64,000 nt of DNA from Argopecten irradians (lineage: Eukaryota > Mollusca > Bivalvia > Pectinida > Pectinidae), in assembly GCF_041381155.1 (NCBI RefSeq), contig NC_091142.1, forward strand, positions 41,651,604 through 41,715,603, given 5' to 3'. The translations under genes were made by a program, and so were the position numbers. Shown here piece after piece: positions 62,445 to 64,000 of the stretch. Each line of letters opens with the position of its first letter. The first letter of the stretch is position 1. A model generated the notes under the pieces. That model saw only the letters and a list, made by a program, of their open reading frames with translations. It was not told the DNA's origin and did no database searches.

Positions 62445-63170
62445 ATAACGCACATGAACTTGGTGACGACGGCGACGACGACGTCGTCAAACAGCAAAGA
62501 CGTGACGATACCGATAAAGAGTTTTACTCCAGTGTGGAGACTAAAACAGAGAAGACCATAGATCTGTCCCTGCAATCCAGACATAAAGATCCTACCAAAC
62601 AACTGAAGTTAAGTGTAAGGGAACACAAACAAAGCCTTCAAAAACAAAGGATACACCAAGCTGGTCGAACTCTAACTTAGCTGAAACGAAAACTACACCA
62701 AAGTCTGGGATAAAGGCATCAAGTCGCATAAAACATTCTCCCAATTCGCCAGCAGAGGTCTTAAATGATCAGCAAATCCGAATGTTAAATAAGAAAGGAA
62801 AATGGTCATCGACTTAGAATTCCAGCAATTATATTACACACTACTATAGACATACTGAAATATAGACACGCATTCAGTTGTTTAAGTAAATGAATGAGAT
62901 AGAATACAAAATAATGTACTAAACTACCAATATCTAACCCATCATGCATTTTTTATATATTTATATGTACATGTACATTAGATGTGTAATATATTTAAAG
63001 CATGCATGTGATATGACTTTAAAAGAAAATAACCTTATATTTGGATATGGTCAGATATGTATTTATCTTTGCGTATACTATTTTATGACACCCGCAGAGA
63101 AAACAAAGAAAAAATAATAAAGACAATAAATAATAAAAAAGACTAAACATGTAAATAATTATTTATTAAG

Positions 63171-64000
63171 CTTATGGATCTACGCTTTTTGAAAATTTCA
63201 AGATCTGTAGGATCAGCAAGAAACAGATTTTACAGATGGATACAAAATCAAAAAGCAGACATCATATTCACCCAAGAAACCACCTTTACGGAAACATTGA
63301 AGCCTTACGTAAGAGCAGAACAGGTTAGAACAATAGTACATAGGTATGGAACCAAAAACAGTAAGGGGTATCAATATATAACACAAATAATATAGGAAAG
63401 ATTACAAAAGTAGGAAGTGGGGAGAAGGGTAGACCTTTACTTAAAGATATAGAAATAGACAAAGTTGTCTATAGCATAGGAAATATTTATTCTCCAAATG
63501 ATAATACGGCACGCAACGCCATTTTCAAAAGAAATAAAAACTATGTAGATAGCAATGTGAAAGGTCTGTTAATATTGGGAGGAGACTTTAACGATACACT
63601 CCAACCGATCGACAGAGAATACAGGAATGAGAAAACAGAAAAGAGAAACACAGTCTAAATTATCTCATTAAAACAAATAAAATTAATAGGCATACAGAGG
63701 GTTAATTAACAAAGCAAAGTGCGATACAACTGGCGCAGATATAATCAAAGCCAAGTCAGTCGCATAGATCTATGGCTAGCAGACTAAGGAATTGTGCAAA
63801 TTACAAAATCATGTGACATAAGACATGCATTAATATAATCATTATCACAGCGAGCAATTTTTCTTAAATATAAAGAATAACCATTCCTTAAATACAGCCT
63901 GTTTTTGGAAATAAATAATAGCTTCCTAAGCAATGATAACTATCAGAATCAGATAAAACAATTGATATAAAATAAAATATAAACACCACTGACAACAACA
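63171..64000 (+). pseudogene. LINE ORF2 endonuclease domain, frame-broken
   Basis: The frame 63174-63395 has KADIIFTQETTFTE, matching the catalytic Glu motif QE-T of APE-type endonucleases. A shifted frame continues with DIEIDKVVYSIGNIYSPND (N motif) and LLILGGDFNDTL (D and N of GGDFN) to a stop near 63657. Diverged traces of RYNWRR..QSQVSRIDLWLA (about 63720-63780) and LEINNSFLSND (about 63905) show that the domain and linker to the RT continue to the window end. Confidence 0.7.

Larger units (their letters stand above)
62150..64000 (+). mobile_element. Decayed L1-like LINE (ORF1 knuckle and ORF2 endonuclease), runs off the edge
   Basis: An ORF1-type zinc-knuckle segment is followed about 730 bases later by an APE-type endonuclease in the same orientation, the usual order of L1/Tx1-type LINEs. 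Frames are broken many times. The RT would lie beyond base 64000. Confidence 0.7.

Overview
ORGANISM. This is eukaryotic nuclear DNA: AT-rich, with long introns bounded by GT-AG sites, dense interspersed repeats and animal gene families. A DEG/ENaC channel gene, a multi-finger C2H2 gene, tRNA-headed SINE-like repeats, foldback and palindromic elements, an env-bearing Ty3/Gypsy element and several LINE clades together suggest a lophotrochozoan, most likely a bivalve mollusc. That assignment is inference; no species marker is visible. LAYOUT. (1) 1-2555, minus: the 5' half of a Ser/Thr kinase gene resembling testis-specific kinases (TSSK), running off the left edge, with two perfect CRE palindromes just upstream of its ATG. 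(2) 2556-7932: a repeat-rich spacer holding a 476-bp inverted-repeat element, a 1.8-kb foldback element with a second TIR element nested in it, a tRNA-headed repeat and an element built of about 155-bp repeats. (3) 7961-14911, plus: a three-exon gene for a 1663-residue protein with about 20 zinc fingers and five SUMO-consensus lysines. (4) 14912-26199: AT-rich spacer with a TTAA-flanked MITE and a hairpin element. (5) 26200-36797, plus: a 12-exon DEG/ENaC-family channel gene whose exon 3 lies in a very recent tandem duplication of about 1.05 kb. (6) 36798-40300: spacer, no gene seen. (7) 40300-53135: an LTR-like promoter sequence (plus), then a Ty3/Gypsy element (minus) with gag, protease, RT, RNase H, integrase and an env-like gene, and long LTRs. 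(8) 53136-55750: poly-A and poly-C text that looks like failed consensus, not biology. (9) 55764-58448, plus: a LINE with RT and RNase H. (10) 58910-60211: a minisatellite of about 35-bp units abutting a probable coding exon (60212-60322). (11) 60323-64000: spacer, then a decayed L1-like LINE leaving the right edge. HOW IT WORKS TOGETHER. The host genes appear unrelated: a kinase, a transcription regulator and a membrane channel. Most of the rest is transposable-element sediment of different ages. The best candidates for unusual biology are the env-bearing Gypsy element, the intron-like organisation of its LTR, the duplicated channel exon, and the minisatellite that appears to supply a splice acceptor.
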